Position numbers and translations under genes: made by a program
In this document: positions 1 to 7,771 of the stretch, in pieces
Position numbering within the stretch: position 1 is the stretch's first letter
Layout: every line of letters starts with the position of its first letter
Source of the DNA: Streptomyces griseoruber
GTDB taxonomy: Bacteria > Actinomycetota > Actinomycetes > Streptomycetales > Streptomycetaceae
DNA length: 64,000 bases
Reading direction: 5' to 3'
Assembly (NCBI RefSeq): GCF_001514205.1
Contig: NZ_KQ948772.1
Coordinates: 26,697-90,696 of the forward strand
Notes under the pieces: generated by a model
Database searches by the model: none
Seen by the model: the letters and a program-made list of their open reading frames with translations, nothing else
What the model was told of the DNA's origin: nothing

Positions 1-945
1 CCCGACCCGGGCGATGCGCTCGTCCCCGGCCGTTCGCTCGGCGCGGCCAGCGCGCTCGTCCCGGGCAGTTCGCTCGTCCCGGGCAAACCGCTCGGTGCGG
101 TCGGTGCGCTCGGCCCGCGCGGTGGCGCGCCATGGGCGGAGGGCCGGCTCGGGTCGGGTGGCCGGGCGGAGGGCCGGCTCGGGTCGGGTGGCCCGGTCCT
201 CGGCGCTTTCCTGCTGGACTGCGTCGAGCAGGGACCACAGCACCTCGCACTTGAAGGTGAGCGCGGCCAGGGCGCGCTGCTGGTCCTCGCGGGTGCGGGC
301 CCAGTCCAGGACGAGGGCGAGGGCCTCCGTGCTGTCGCGCCGGCCCTGGTCGACACGGGTGCGGAAGTAGCCGAGGCCCTCCGGCTCGATCCAGGAGTAG
401 TGGCGTTCGAAGGCGCCGATGCGCACCCGCATCAGATCGGGTGCGGTGAGCTCGGTGAGCGAGGCCGCGACGGCCTCCAGCGGTGGCCGCAGCCGGCAGA
501 AGTTGACGTATCCCTCCACCGCCAGCCGTACGCCCGGCAGGACGGAGTCGCCGGACAGCAGCGCGCGGCGGTCCAGGCCGGCCGCCTCGCCGAGCCGCAG
601 CCAGCGCTCGATGCCGCCCTCCCCGTCCGTGCGGCCGTCGTGGTCCTCGATGCGCCGCACCCACATCCGCCGCAGCCGCGGGTCGTCCAGCTTGGCGGTG
701 ATCAGCGCGTCCTTGACCGGGATGTGCCGCTGGTAGTGGAAGCGGTTGGTGATCCAGGCGCGCACCTCCTCGGGGCGCAGGTCGCCCTCGTGCATCCGGA
801 GGTTGAAGGGGTGCCGGTCGTGATAGCGCTCCCGGGCCACCGCGCGCAGGCGGTCCTCGAATGCGGCGGGGCTCCAGAGTTCGCCGGCGGGGCTCCCGGC
901 ATCGGCCGGGGGGACGTCGGCCCGGGGAGCGAGGGTCGTGGTCAC
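1..945 (-). CDS. pqqC: PqqC, pyrroloquinoline-quinone synthase (3' end outside window)
   Basis: PqqC carries out the final oxidase step of PQQ synthesis. The GTG start overlaps the pqqB stop (GTGA). Residues ~20-245 have the PqqC helical-bundle pattern, including ERYHDRHPFN, HYQRHIPVKD and the FKCEVLW stretch near its end. The frame then stays open to the window edge as a 70-residue Arg/Glu/Asp/Ala/Thr-rich tail containing a duplicated ATRPEPALRP decapeptide and DERxAR-like repeats. PqqC alone is about 250 residues, so this tail looks like a linker. In many bacteria PqqC is fused to PqqD, and a C-terminal PqqD beyond the edge is my inference. Last gene seen of the gdh-gdh-pqqA-pqqB-pqqC operon. 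Confidence 0.85.
   Translation of the reverse strand, partial: MTTTLAPRADVPPADAGSPAGELWSPAAFEDRLRAVARERYHDRHPFNLRMHEGDLRPEEVRAWITNRFHYQRHIPVKDALITAKLDDPRLRRMWVRRIEDHDGRTDGEGGIERWLRLGEAAGLDRRALLSGDSVLPGVRLAVEGYVNFCRLRPPLEAVAASLTELTAPDLMRVRIGAFERHYSWIEPEGLGYFRTRVDQGRRDSTEALALVLDWARTREDQQRALAALTFKCEVLWSLLDAVQQESAEDRATRPEPALRPATRPEPALRPWRATARAERTDRTERFARDERTARDERAGRAERTAGDERIARVG
134..193. repeat. Two tandem 30-bp units inside the pqqC tail
   Basis: Two identical 30-bp direct repeats (134-163 and 164-193) each encode ATRPEPALRP on the minus strand. Positions 1-130 continue with shorter imperfect repeats encoding DERTARDER-like residues. The repeat length keeps the reading frame, consistent with a length-variable linker. 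Confidence 0.8.
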
Positions 946-1841
946 AGCTCGATCACCAACTCGTCGTCGGCCACCTCGATACCCAGCCGGGCGAGCCGCT
1001 TGTGCTGCGCCGCGGTCGGATCGACAAGGGGGTTCGTGTTGTTGAGATGCGTGTAGTAGCAGCGGGCGGACAGCGTGGCGAGGATGCCCGCGGTGCCGCC
1101 CGGACCGTCGATGGGCAGATGGCCCATGCCGGTGGCGGTGCGGGAGGAGATGCCGGTGCGGCGCGGCTCCTCGTCGTCCCAGAAGGTGCCGTCGACGAGG
1201 ACGCAGTCGGCCTCGGCGGCGACCCGGTGCAGGGCGTCGGACCAGGCGGCGACGGCGGGCGCGTAGACCGCCGTGCGGCCGGTGGCCGGTTCGTACAGGC
1301 GCAGCGCCACGACCCAGGCCTCGTCCTCGGGGGCGTCGGCGGCGTACCGGGGACGCTTGGCGGAGACGGGTACCGCGCTGATCCGCAGGCCGTCGTCGGG
1401 CGGGCCGAGGGAGCGCGCGCCGTGGCAGGTGAGGTCCCGCCAGGTCAGGGCGGTGTAGGGGCCGAGGATCTCGCCGAGGCGCAGGCGGTCCTGGAGGGCC
1501 CGGCGGACCGGGGCCGTGGCGTGGATCTCCAGGGCGTCGGCCTCGCGCAGCCGGGCGATGCCCAGGGTGTGGTCGAGTTCGGCGTCGGTGAGGACGACTC
1601 CGGCGATCGGTGTCTGCCGGGGCCCGGGCCCGGGGTGGAGCGCGGGGTGGGCCTCGATCTGGTCGCCGATGTCGGGGGTCGCGTTGACGAGGTACCAGCG
1701 GCCGTCGTCCGTACGGACCGCGAGGGAGGCGTGACGGCGGCGGCGCTCGGGATGCGCGCGTGCCCCGGAGCATCCGGGGCACGCGCAGTTCCACTGCGGG
1801 ATGCCGCCGCCGGCCGCGGTGCCGAGCAGCTGGAGCAGCAC
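942..1841 (-). CDS. pqqB: PqqB, metallo-beta-lactamase-fold PQQ biosynthesis protein
   Basis: 299 residues, the usual PqqB length. PqqB is a metallo-beta-lactamase-fold protein thought to hydroxylate the tyrosine of the processed PQQ precursor. The N-terminal GTAAGGGIPQWNC followed by CPGC gives the structural Cys-rich site of the family, and TDAELDHTLG is the metal-loop region. The GTG start lies 9 bp downstream of the pqqA stop, and its TGA overlaps the pqqC GTG start. Cytoplasmic; co-transcribed with pqqA and pqqC. Confidence 0.9.
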   Translation of the reverse strand: MLLQLLGTAAGGGIPQWNCACPGCSGARAHPERRRRHASLAVRTDDGRWYLVNATPDIGDQIEAHPALHPGPGPRQTPIAGVVLTDAELDHTLGIARLREADALEIHATAPVRRALQDRLRLGEILGPYTALTWRDLTCHGARSLGPPDDGLRISAVPVSAKRPRYAADAPEDEAWVVALRLYEPATGRTAVYAPAVAAWSDALHRVAAEADCVLVDGTFWDDEEPRRTGISSRTATGMGHLPIDGPGGTAGILATLSARCYYTHLNNTNPLVDPTAAQHKRLARLGIEVADDELVIEL

Positions 1842-1850
1842 GGCGGCGGG

Positions 1851-1991
1851 CTAGCGGGCCGCGAGGGAGTAGGCGGTGACCTCCAGCGCGGTGTCGACGA
1901 CCGTGTAGCCGGGTGTCTGCCAGGCTGCGGTGTCGGGCGCCTCGGCGGTGGTCGCGGCCTGGTGTTCCGCCCGCTCGGTGGTGTCGTTCAT
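1851..1991 (-). CDS. pqqA: PqqA, ribosomal precursor peptide of PQQ
   Basis: 46-residue peptide read directly from the minus strand. It ends in ALEVTAYSLAAR, which carries the conserved E-V-T-x-Y arrangement whose Glu and Tyr are cross-linked by the radical-SAM enzyme PqqE to form the PQQ skeleton. ATG start with a GGAAGG ribosome site just upstream. It is longer than the 23-29-residue enterobacterial peptide because of an acidic/Ala/Thr-rich N-terminal extension, which is common in actinobacterial forms. It lies between the dehydrogenase pair and pqqB. Confidence 0.92.
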   Translation of the reverse strand: MNDTTERAEHQAATTAEAPDTAAWQTPGYTVVDTALEVTAYSLAAR

Positions 1992-2064
1992 GGTGCCTAC
2001 CTTCCTTTCGGAGGGGATGGGTTCGCCCCTCGGTGAGGGGAGCCTGGGGGTCCGGGGCAGGAGG

Positions 2065-3165
2065 TCACCCGAGGGTGACCTTCAGGAGGGAGTCCTTGTC
2101 GGTGCCGCGGTCGCTGGTGCCGAGCCAGAGTTCGTCGGCGTCGGGCACCTTGGCGAGGGCGCGCAGTCGGCCGTAGGCGCCGGTGTAGTACGACACGGCG
2201 GTGCCGAGGCCCGTGCCGGTGGCGTCGATGGGCAGCGCCCACAGCCGCTCGCCGCGCAGGGTGGAGACGTAGAGGACGTCGTCGGCGATCGCGGCCTGGG
2301 CGGGCACGCCTCCCTCGGCGGGGTGCCAGACGTGCACGGGGTTGGTCATGCCGGCGGTGGTGCAGGTCCCCTCGCAGGTGGGCCAGCCGTAGTTGGCGCC
2401 CGGGCTGATCAGGTTGACCTCGTCCCAGGTGGCGTCGCCGATCTCGGTCTCCCACAGCCGGCCGCGTGCGTCCCAGGCGAAGCCCTCGGGGTTGCGGTGG
2501 CCGAGGCTGTACACGCGGGTGCCGAACGGGTTGCCGGGTGCCGCCCCGCCGCTGGCGGTGAGGCGCAGGATCTTGCCGTTGAGGGAGTTCGGGTCCTGGG
2601 CCAGGGCCTTGTTCCGGGCGTCGCCGGTGCTGACGTAGAGAAAGCCGTCCGGGCCGAAGGCGATCTTCCCGCCGTTGTGGTCACCGCCGCGGGCGATGCC
2701 GCCGAGCACGACCTGGTAGTCGGTGAGCGAGGTGCCGTCGAAGCGCATCCGCACGACCCTGGTCTCGTCGGCGGCCGTGTGGACGAAGTAGACGTCCTGG
2801 TCGGTGGTGCCGTTCCAGGTCGGCGAGGGGGCGACGCCCAGCAGCCCGCCGCCCTCGCCGAAGTCGCCGCCGGTGGGGGCGAAGACGGTGTCGGGCACCT
2901 CGCCGACCTTCGTGCGGGAGCCGTCCCGCGCCACCGTCCACACCCCGGCGCTGTGCCGCTCGGTGACCAGGGCCCGCTGACCGTCCGGCAGGAAGGTGAC
3001 GGTCCAGGGCCGGTTCCACAGGTCGGAGAGGACGGAGACGGCCGAGGGCAGGGCCGCGGCCCGGCGGGCCGGCCCGGGGTGGGCGGCCGCCGACGCGGGG
3101 TGCGCGCCGCAGAGCGCGAGCAGGGCGGTGACGGCGACGGCCATCACGCCGCGGGGCGGGCTCAC
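2065..3165 (-). CDS. Exported PQQ-dependent sugar (glucose/sorbosone) dehydrogenase, paralogue 2
   Basis: 366 residues, six-bladed beta-propeller of the GSDH family, which oxidises aldoses with PQQ as cofactor outside the membrane. Signal peptide from the GTG start at 3165: basic start, then AVAVTALLALCGAHPASA. The family motifs RPWTVTFLPDG, GGDHNGGKIAFGPDG, YSLGHRNPEG, ETEIGDATWDEVN and NYGWPTCEG are clear; the His of GDHNGG and the Arg of GHRN are typical active-site residues. I chose the GTG because it overlaps the stop of the preceding paralogue (GTGA); an ATG at 3144 would lose the basic N-region. Substrate not determinable. Confidence 0.87.
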   Translation of the reverse strand: MSPPRGVMAVAVTALLALCGAHPASAAAHPGPARRAAALPSAVSVLSDLWNRPWTVTFLPDGQRALVTERHSAGVWTVARDGSRTKVGEVPDTVFAPTGGDFGEGGGLLGVAPSPTWNGTTDQDVYFVHTAADETRVVRMRFDGTSLTDYQVVLGGIARGGDHNGGKIAFGPDGFLYVSTGDARNKALAQDPNSLNGKILRLTASGGAAPGNPFGTRVYSLGHRNPEGFAWDARGRLWETEIGDATWDEVNLISPGANYGWPTCEGTCTTAGMTNPVHVWHPAEGGVPAQAAIADDVLYVSTLRGERLWALPIDATGTGLGTAVSYYTGAYGRLRALAKVPDADELWLGTSDRGTDKDSLLKVTLG

Positions 3166-4286
3166 TTGACGGTGACTTCGAGGATGCGGTCCTTGCCGTC
3201 GCCGCCGTCGGTCGTGCCGACCCAGAGCTTGTCGGTGCCGGGCACCTTGGCGAGCGCGCGCAGCCGGCCGTAGCTGCCGTTGTAGTACGACTTCCCGGCC
3301 CCGACGGCCTTGCCGGTGCCGTCGATCGGCAGGGCCCACAGCCGCTGGCCGAGCAGGGTCGTGACGTAGATGACGTCCTTCTTGACGGCGATCTGCGCGG
3401 GGACGCCGCCCTGGTCGGGGTGCCAGACCTTCTTGGGGTTGGTCATCCCGGCCTTGGCGCAGGATCCCTCGCAGCTGGGCCAGCCGTAGTTGCGGCCCGG
3501 TTCGACGAGGTTGAGCTCGTCCCAGGTGTTCTCGCCGATCTCGGTCTCCCAGAGCCGGCCGCGGCTGTCCCAGGCGAGGCCCTGGGGATTGCGGTGGCCG
3601 AGGCTGTAGACACGGGTGCCGAACGGGTTGCCGGGAGCTGCGGCACCGCTCTTCGTCAGGCGCAGGATCTTGCCGTTGAGGGAGTTCTTGTCCTGCGCGA
3701 GAGTGCGCTTGAGGGCGTCGCCGACGCTGACGTACAGATAGCCGTCGGGGCCGAACGCGAGCTTTCCGCCGTTGTGGTCGCCGCCCCGGGTGATGCCGCC
3801 GAGGACGACCTTGTAGTCGCGCAGCGCGCTGCCGTCGAAGTGCATGCGCACGACGCGGATGTCGGAGGCGGCCGTGTGGACGAAGAAGACGTCCTGGTCC
3901 GTGGTGCCGTTCCAGGTCGGCGAGGGGGCGACGCCCAGCAGTCCGCCCTTGCCGCCGCTCGGCGAGGGGGGCACGGTGTTCGGGACGGTGCCCACCTTCT
4001 TCTTGGTGCCGTCGCTCGACTGGAGCCATACGCCGGCCGTGAAGCGCTCGGTCACCAGGGCCCGCTTCCCGTCGGGCAGGAAGGTGATGCCCCAGGGCCT
4101 GGTCCAGCTCCGGGACAGGACGGTGACGCCCGTCGGCGCGCCGGCCGCACGGGTGCCTCCCTCGGGGTCGGCCGCCGCGGGCGGCGCGGGCTGGAGGAGG
4201 CAGGTGCCGAGGACAGCGGTGAGGGCAGCGATCGCGGCCCGGCCGCGCCGGACTGGAGGGGACACCGGTTGCGCCAAGCGTGACAT
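3162..4286 (-). CDS. Exported PQQ-dependent sugar dehydrogenase, paralogue 1
   Basis: 374 residues with a long signal peptide (MSRLAQPVSPPVRRGR, then a hydrophobic stretch ending PPAAA). Same GSDH propeller motifs as its downstream neighbour: RPWGITFLPDG, GGDHNGGKLAFGPDG, YSLGHRNPQG, ETEIGENTWDELN, NYGWPSCEG. The two proteins align from end to end, so this is a tandem duplication. It is the first gene of the PQQ operon, with AGGAAAGG ahead of the ATG. Having the enzymes first and the cofactor genes after them ties PQQ supply to enzyme expression. Confidence 0.88.
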   Translation of the reverse strand: MSRLAQPVSPPVRRGRAAIAALTAVLGTCLLQPAPPAAADPEGGTRAAGAPTGVTVLSRSWTRPWGITFLPDGKRALVTERFTAGVWLQSSDGTKKKVGTVPNTVPPSPSGGKGGLLGVAPSPTWNGTTDQDVFFVHTAASDIRVVRMHFDGSALRDYKVVLGGITRGGDHNGGKLAFGPDGYLYVSVGDALKRTLAQDKNSLNGKILRLTKSGAAAPGNPFGTRVYSLGHRNPQGLAWDSRGRLWETEIGENTWDELNLVEPGRNYGWPSCEGSCAKAGMTNPKKVWHPDQGGVPAQIAVKKDVIYVTTLLGQRLWALPIDGTGKAVGAGKSYYNGSYGRLRALAKVPGTDKLWVGTTDGGDGKDRILEVTVK

Positions 4287-4604
4287 TCCGAAGCCTTTCC
4301 TGTCGTGGGGGGTGGGCGACCGGCCCCGTGGAGGAAGGAGGGCGCCGCCGGATCGGAGAGCGGGGACACGGGAAGCGCGTGCCGTGGTGCGGCACCGGCT
4401 CCCTCGGATCGACTCCCTCAAGGAGTATCGGGGCCTGTTTTCGGCACGGGCCACCGGAGATCGTCCATCCTGCTGACGGCCCGGGCGGCCGGGTGAACGC
4501 GGGGCGAATACGTAATCGGATACGTGGTTCTACGGAGGTGTCCGGCTTCGGAGGCCCACTACGTTCGGTGTGTCGAGCGTAGTGAGCCGTGTTGAGGGGA
4601 CCGA
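4287..4604. promoter_or_regulatory. Divergent promoter region with inverted repeat at 4557-4584
   Basis: 318 bp without a gene between the leftward PQQ operon and the rightward lipoprotein/kinase operon. Near the right end, CACTACG (4557-4563) and CGTAGTG (4578-4584) form a perfect 7-bp inverted repeat 21 bp before the lipoprotein GTG. It could be an operator or a short hairpin in that leader. I could not place -35/-10 elements confidently; no coding potential seen. Confidence 0.4.
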
Positions 4605-5423
4605 GTGAGAGGCAACACCCGAGGCGTGCGGGGTACGGGGGTGACCCTGCTGGTGGCGGGGAGTCTGCTGGCCGGGTGCTCGGCCCAGGGGGCGGACGGC
4701 GGGGCCGCCCGCGAGAGCGCCTCGCCGTCGGCCGACGCCGGGGCGGGTGCCACGGCCGGTGCCACGGCGTCCCCTTCCGGCTCCTCCCTGTTCACCGCAG
4801 ACCCCTCGCTGGTCCCCCGCAGCGCCGGGGACGGCGCGGTCCTCGCCGACGCGGTCGTGCTCGCCGCCGGTGACTGGGGCCGGGGCTTCGTCGCCCAGCG
4901 GCCGGCCGCGAGCACCCCGGGCACCTGGGCCGTGCTGGACGACGACTGCCGCTGGGAGCGGGAGAAACTGCCGAACGGGGTGCTGGCCAGTTCGTCCCGC
5001 TACAGCCGGCGGCCGGCCGGCGGGGGCAAGGGCACGGTCAGGGTGACGGCGGCGACCACCGTGCACGCCTCCGTCCTCGGCGCCGACGAACAGCTCAGCA
5101 CCACCCTGGAGGAGGTGCTGCGCTGCCCGGAGCAGCAGCCCCGGAGCAACGAGCGGATCACCGGCCTGAATTCGCTCGGCATCCCCTTCGGCGCCCGCAA
5201 CCAGGAGTACGCCGACGACACCGTGATGGAGACCGGCCGGTACGTCGAGAACGGCGGCGCCGCCCAGCCGTACTCGTGGATGGTCGCCCGGCTGGGCACG
5301 GTCGTCGTGGCCGTCTCCGTGACGGGCGCGAAGGGCAACACCGAGCAGGAACTGAACCAAGTGGGCTCCGAGGCCCTGGCGAAGATGCTGGAGCGGATCC
5401 AGCTGCGCCTGAAGGGGAACTGA
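4605..5423 (+). CDS. Putative lipoprotein co-transcribed with sensor kinases
   Basis: 272 residues. The N-terminus is a lipoprotein signal: basic MRGNTRGVRG, hydrophobic core, lipobox LLAGC with Cys ~25. A low-complexity Ser/Ala/Gly stretch follows, then a folded domain (~residues 60-270) with no catalytic motif I recognise. GTG start. Its TGA overlaps the ATG of the kinase downstream (TGATG), so the two should be translationally coupled. An extracytoplasmic partner or ligand-presenting protein for the kinase is plausible but inferred only from the coupling. Confidence 0.75.
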   Translation: MRGNTRGVRGTGVTLLVAGSLLAGCSAQGADGGAARESASPSADAGAGATAGATASPSGSSLFTADPSLVPRSAGDGAVLADAVVLAAGDWGRGFVAQRPAASTPGTWAVLDDDCRWEREKLPNGVLASSSRYSRRPAGGGKGTVRVTAATTVHASVLGADEQLSTTLEEVLRCPEQQPRSNERITGLNSLGIPFGARNQEYADDTVMETGRYVENGGAAQPYSWMVARLGTVVVAVSVTGAKGNTEQELNQVGSEALAKMLERIQLRLKGN

Positions 5424-7759
5424 TGGAGCCGCTGCGTACCTCGGACCCGGCCCGGCTGGCGGGCCACCGGCTGCTCGGGCGGCTCGGCGCGGGCGGCATG
5501 GGGGTGGTGTACCTGGGCCGTTCGGCCGGGGGCACCCTGGTCGCGCTGAAGGTGATCCAGGCCGAGTACGCCGAGGACCCCGGCTTCCGGGAGCGGTTCC
5601 GGCGCGAGGCGGACACGGCCCGCCGGATGACCAGCCCGTGGGTGGCGCCCCTGGTGGACGCCGATCCGGAGGCGGAGCAGCCCTGGCTGGCGACCGCGTT
5701 CGTACCGGGGCCCTCGCTCGCCGAGGCCGTCGCCGCGCACGGGCCGCTGCCGGCGGGAACCCTGCGGGTGCTGGGGGCGCGGCTCGCCGAGGCGCTGCGG
5801 GAGCTGCACGCGGCGGGGCTCGTGCACCGGGACGTCAAGCCGGGCAATGTGCTGCTGGCGCTGGACGGGCCGCGGCTGATCGACTTCGGGGTGGCCCGGG
5901 ATCCCGAGGACACCTCGCTCACCTCGACCGGGGTCGTGGTCGGCACGCCCGGGTTCCTCTCCCCCGAACAGGCGCGGGGCGCGCGCGAGTCGGGGCCGGC
6001 GGGTGATGTGTTCTCGCTGGGCTGTGTGCTGGCGTACGCGGCGACCGGCCGCCCCCCGTTCGGCACCGGCGCGCTGGACGCGCTGCTGTACCGCACGGCG
6101 CACGACGCGCCCGATCTGGAGGGGGTCCCGCGGGAGATCGCCCAGGTGGTGGGCGGATGTCTGGAGAAGGACCCGGAGCGGCGGCCCACGGCCGAGGCGC
6201 TGGCCCGGTCCCTGTCGGCCGCCGCGCCGGCCTCGCCTCCCGATCCGCGCGAGGCGCTGCGGGCGGTGCGGCCCGAGGCGGCGGACGGGCCCGCGGCGCC
6301 CCATCCGGTGCCCGGGGACACGGCGCCCGAGGACACCGCGCCCGAAACCACGGCTCGCGAGGACGCGGCTCCCGAGGACGCGGTCCCCGGTGACGAGGCC
6401 TGGCTGCCGGAGCCGCTGGTCCGGCTCATCGCCGAACGGTCGGCGGCGGGGCTCGCGCTGCCCGGCATCGACGACACCGAGATCGACGCCTCGGACGCGA
6501 CCGTGCCGTCCCCGGCCGCGCCCGAGGGACGCGGTGCGGGCCGGCGCCGCTTCCTGCTGCTGGCCGGTGGCGCGGCGGCGGTGGCCGCGGCGGGCGGGGG
6601 CGCGCTGGCCGTCTGGGGGACGCCCTTCGGCGGCGGCGAGGGCTCGGGTTCCGGCTCGGCGCCGGACGACAGCCTGCCCCTGTACACCATCGGGCTGCAC
6701 GCCGATCTGAGCGGGGACCAGAAGGCGGTGGGGCGGGCCCAGGAGCGGGGGCTGCGGCTCGCGGTCGACGAGTTCAACGCCCGGAAGGACGCGCGGTTCG
6801 CGCTGGCCGTGAAGACGGCCGACGACGGCGGTGATCCGGCGCGGGCACCCGAGGTGGCGAAGCGGCTCGTCGCGGACCGTACCGTCCTCGCCGTGGTCGG
6901 TCCCACCACGGACACCACCGCGCTGGCCTCGATGGCGACGTACGACGCGGCGTCGCTGCCCCTGATCGCGGTGTCGCCCGGCGCCACCGTGCTGGACGTG
7001 ACGGGCAGCCGGTCCTTCCTGCACGCCCGTGTCACCGACACGATCCTGCCGTTCTACCTGAACGCGTATCTGCGGGGCACCGCCAAGTCGCGCACGATCG
7101 GGATCGTCGACGACCGGGCGTCGGACACCTATGGGTGGGAGATCAGCAGCACGCTCAACCGGATCCTGCGCGACGCCCGGCAGCCCGTCGTGCCGAAGGT
7201 GGTGAGCGCGCTGCGGACCGACTTCGCGCCGACCCTGGACGCGCTGCTCGACGGGGGCGCCGACTCGGTGGTGTTCGCCGGCTACCACGACCGGGCGGCG
7301 CTGCTGGCCCGGGAGCTGACCCGCCGTGACTTCCCGGGCGCGCGGGCGGCCGCGCAGGGGGTGCTGGACGCCCGGTTCCTGTCCGCCGCCGGGGACGCCG
7401 CCGAGGGCTGGGCGATCCTCGCCCCCGTCATGGACGCGGCGACGGCCCCCGAGGCGAAGGCGTTCGCCGCCGCCCACCGCAAGCGTTTCGACGCGGAGCC
7501 CGAACGGTACTCCGTCGAGACGTACGACGTGGCACAGCTCGTGCTCAGGACCCTGGGCTCGCTGGCCGTCGGGCGCCGCACCCGGCCCCTTCTGACGACG
7601 GCGCTGCGCGCGGCCACCTACAAGGGGATCAGCCGGAACCTCGCGTTCGACAGGACGACCGGGGCGCTCGTCGTCGACGGCAGCGGGATCTATCTGTGGA
7701 AGGTCACCGGCGGCCGGTTCGCCTACCAGGGCGTGGCGCCGTACCAGGTCAGCACCTGA
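5423..7759 (+). CDS. Receptor-like Ser/Thr protein kinase with periplasmic-binding-protein sensor domain (1)
   Basis: 778 residues. Residues 1-~270 are a Hanks-type kinase: Gly loop LGAGGMGVVYL, Lys in ALKVI, catalytic HRDVKPGN, DFG in IDFGVAR, and GTPGFLSPEQ. An acidic Pro/Ala/Glu linker and one transmembrane stretch after RRRF (~residues 373-397) lead to an extracellular type-1 periplasmic-binding fold (~412-778) resembling LivJ/LivK, with YTIGLHADLSG, a VVGPTTDT loop and repeated substrate-lobe segments. The architecture says an outside small ligand is sensed and Ser/Thr phosphorylation results inside. Followed 12 bp later by a paralogue. Confidence 0.92.
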   Translation: MEPLRTSDPARLAGHRLLGRLGAGGMGVVYLGRSAGGTLVALKVIQAEYAEDPGFRERFRREADTARRMTSPWVAPLVDADPEAEQPWLATAFVPGPSLAEAVAAHGPLPAGTLRVLGARLAEALRELHAAGLVHRDVKPGNVLLALDGPRLIDFGVARDPEDTSLTSTGVVVGTPGFLSPEQARGARESGPAGDVFSLGCVLAYAATGRPPFGTGALDALLYRTAHDAPDLEGVPREIAQVVGGCLEKDPERRPTAEALARSLSAAAPASPPDPREALRAVRPEAADGPAAPHPVPGDTAPEDTAPETTAREDAAPEDAVPGDEAWLPEPLVRLIAERSAAGLALPGIDDTEIDASDATVPSPAAPEGRGAGRRRFLLLAGGAAAVAAAGGGALAVWGTPFGGGEGSGSGSAPDDSLPLYTIGLHADLSGDQKAVGRAQERGLRLAVDEFNARKDARFALAVKTADDGGDPARAPEVAKRLVADRTVLAVVGPTTDTTALASMATYDAASLPLIAVSPGATVLDVTGSRSFLHARVTDTILPFYLNAYLRGTAKSRTIGIVDDRASDTYGWEISSTLNRILRDARQPVVPKVVSALRTDFAPTLDALLDGGADSVVFAGYHDRAALLARELTRRDFPGARAAAQGVLDARFLSAAGDAAEGWAILAPVMDAATAPEAKAFAAAHRKRFDAEPERYSVETYDVAQLVLRTLGSLAVGRRTRPLLTTALRAATYKGISRNLAFDRTTGALVVDGSGIYLWKVTGGRFAYQGVAPYQVST

Positions 7760-7771
7760 GGAGGGGCGTCG

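Noticed and set aside
1..206. Repeat tract at the left edge as CRISPR or satellite DNA
   Set aside because: Repeats are in frame with pqqC, unequal in length and without spacers.
2065..4395. 776-codon fusion of both sugar dehydrogenases in one frame
   Set aside because: The second dehydrogenase has its own GTGA-coupled start and signal peptide at 3165; the upstream part of this frame is out of phase with the first dehydrogenase.
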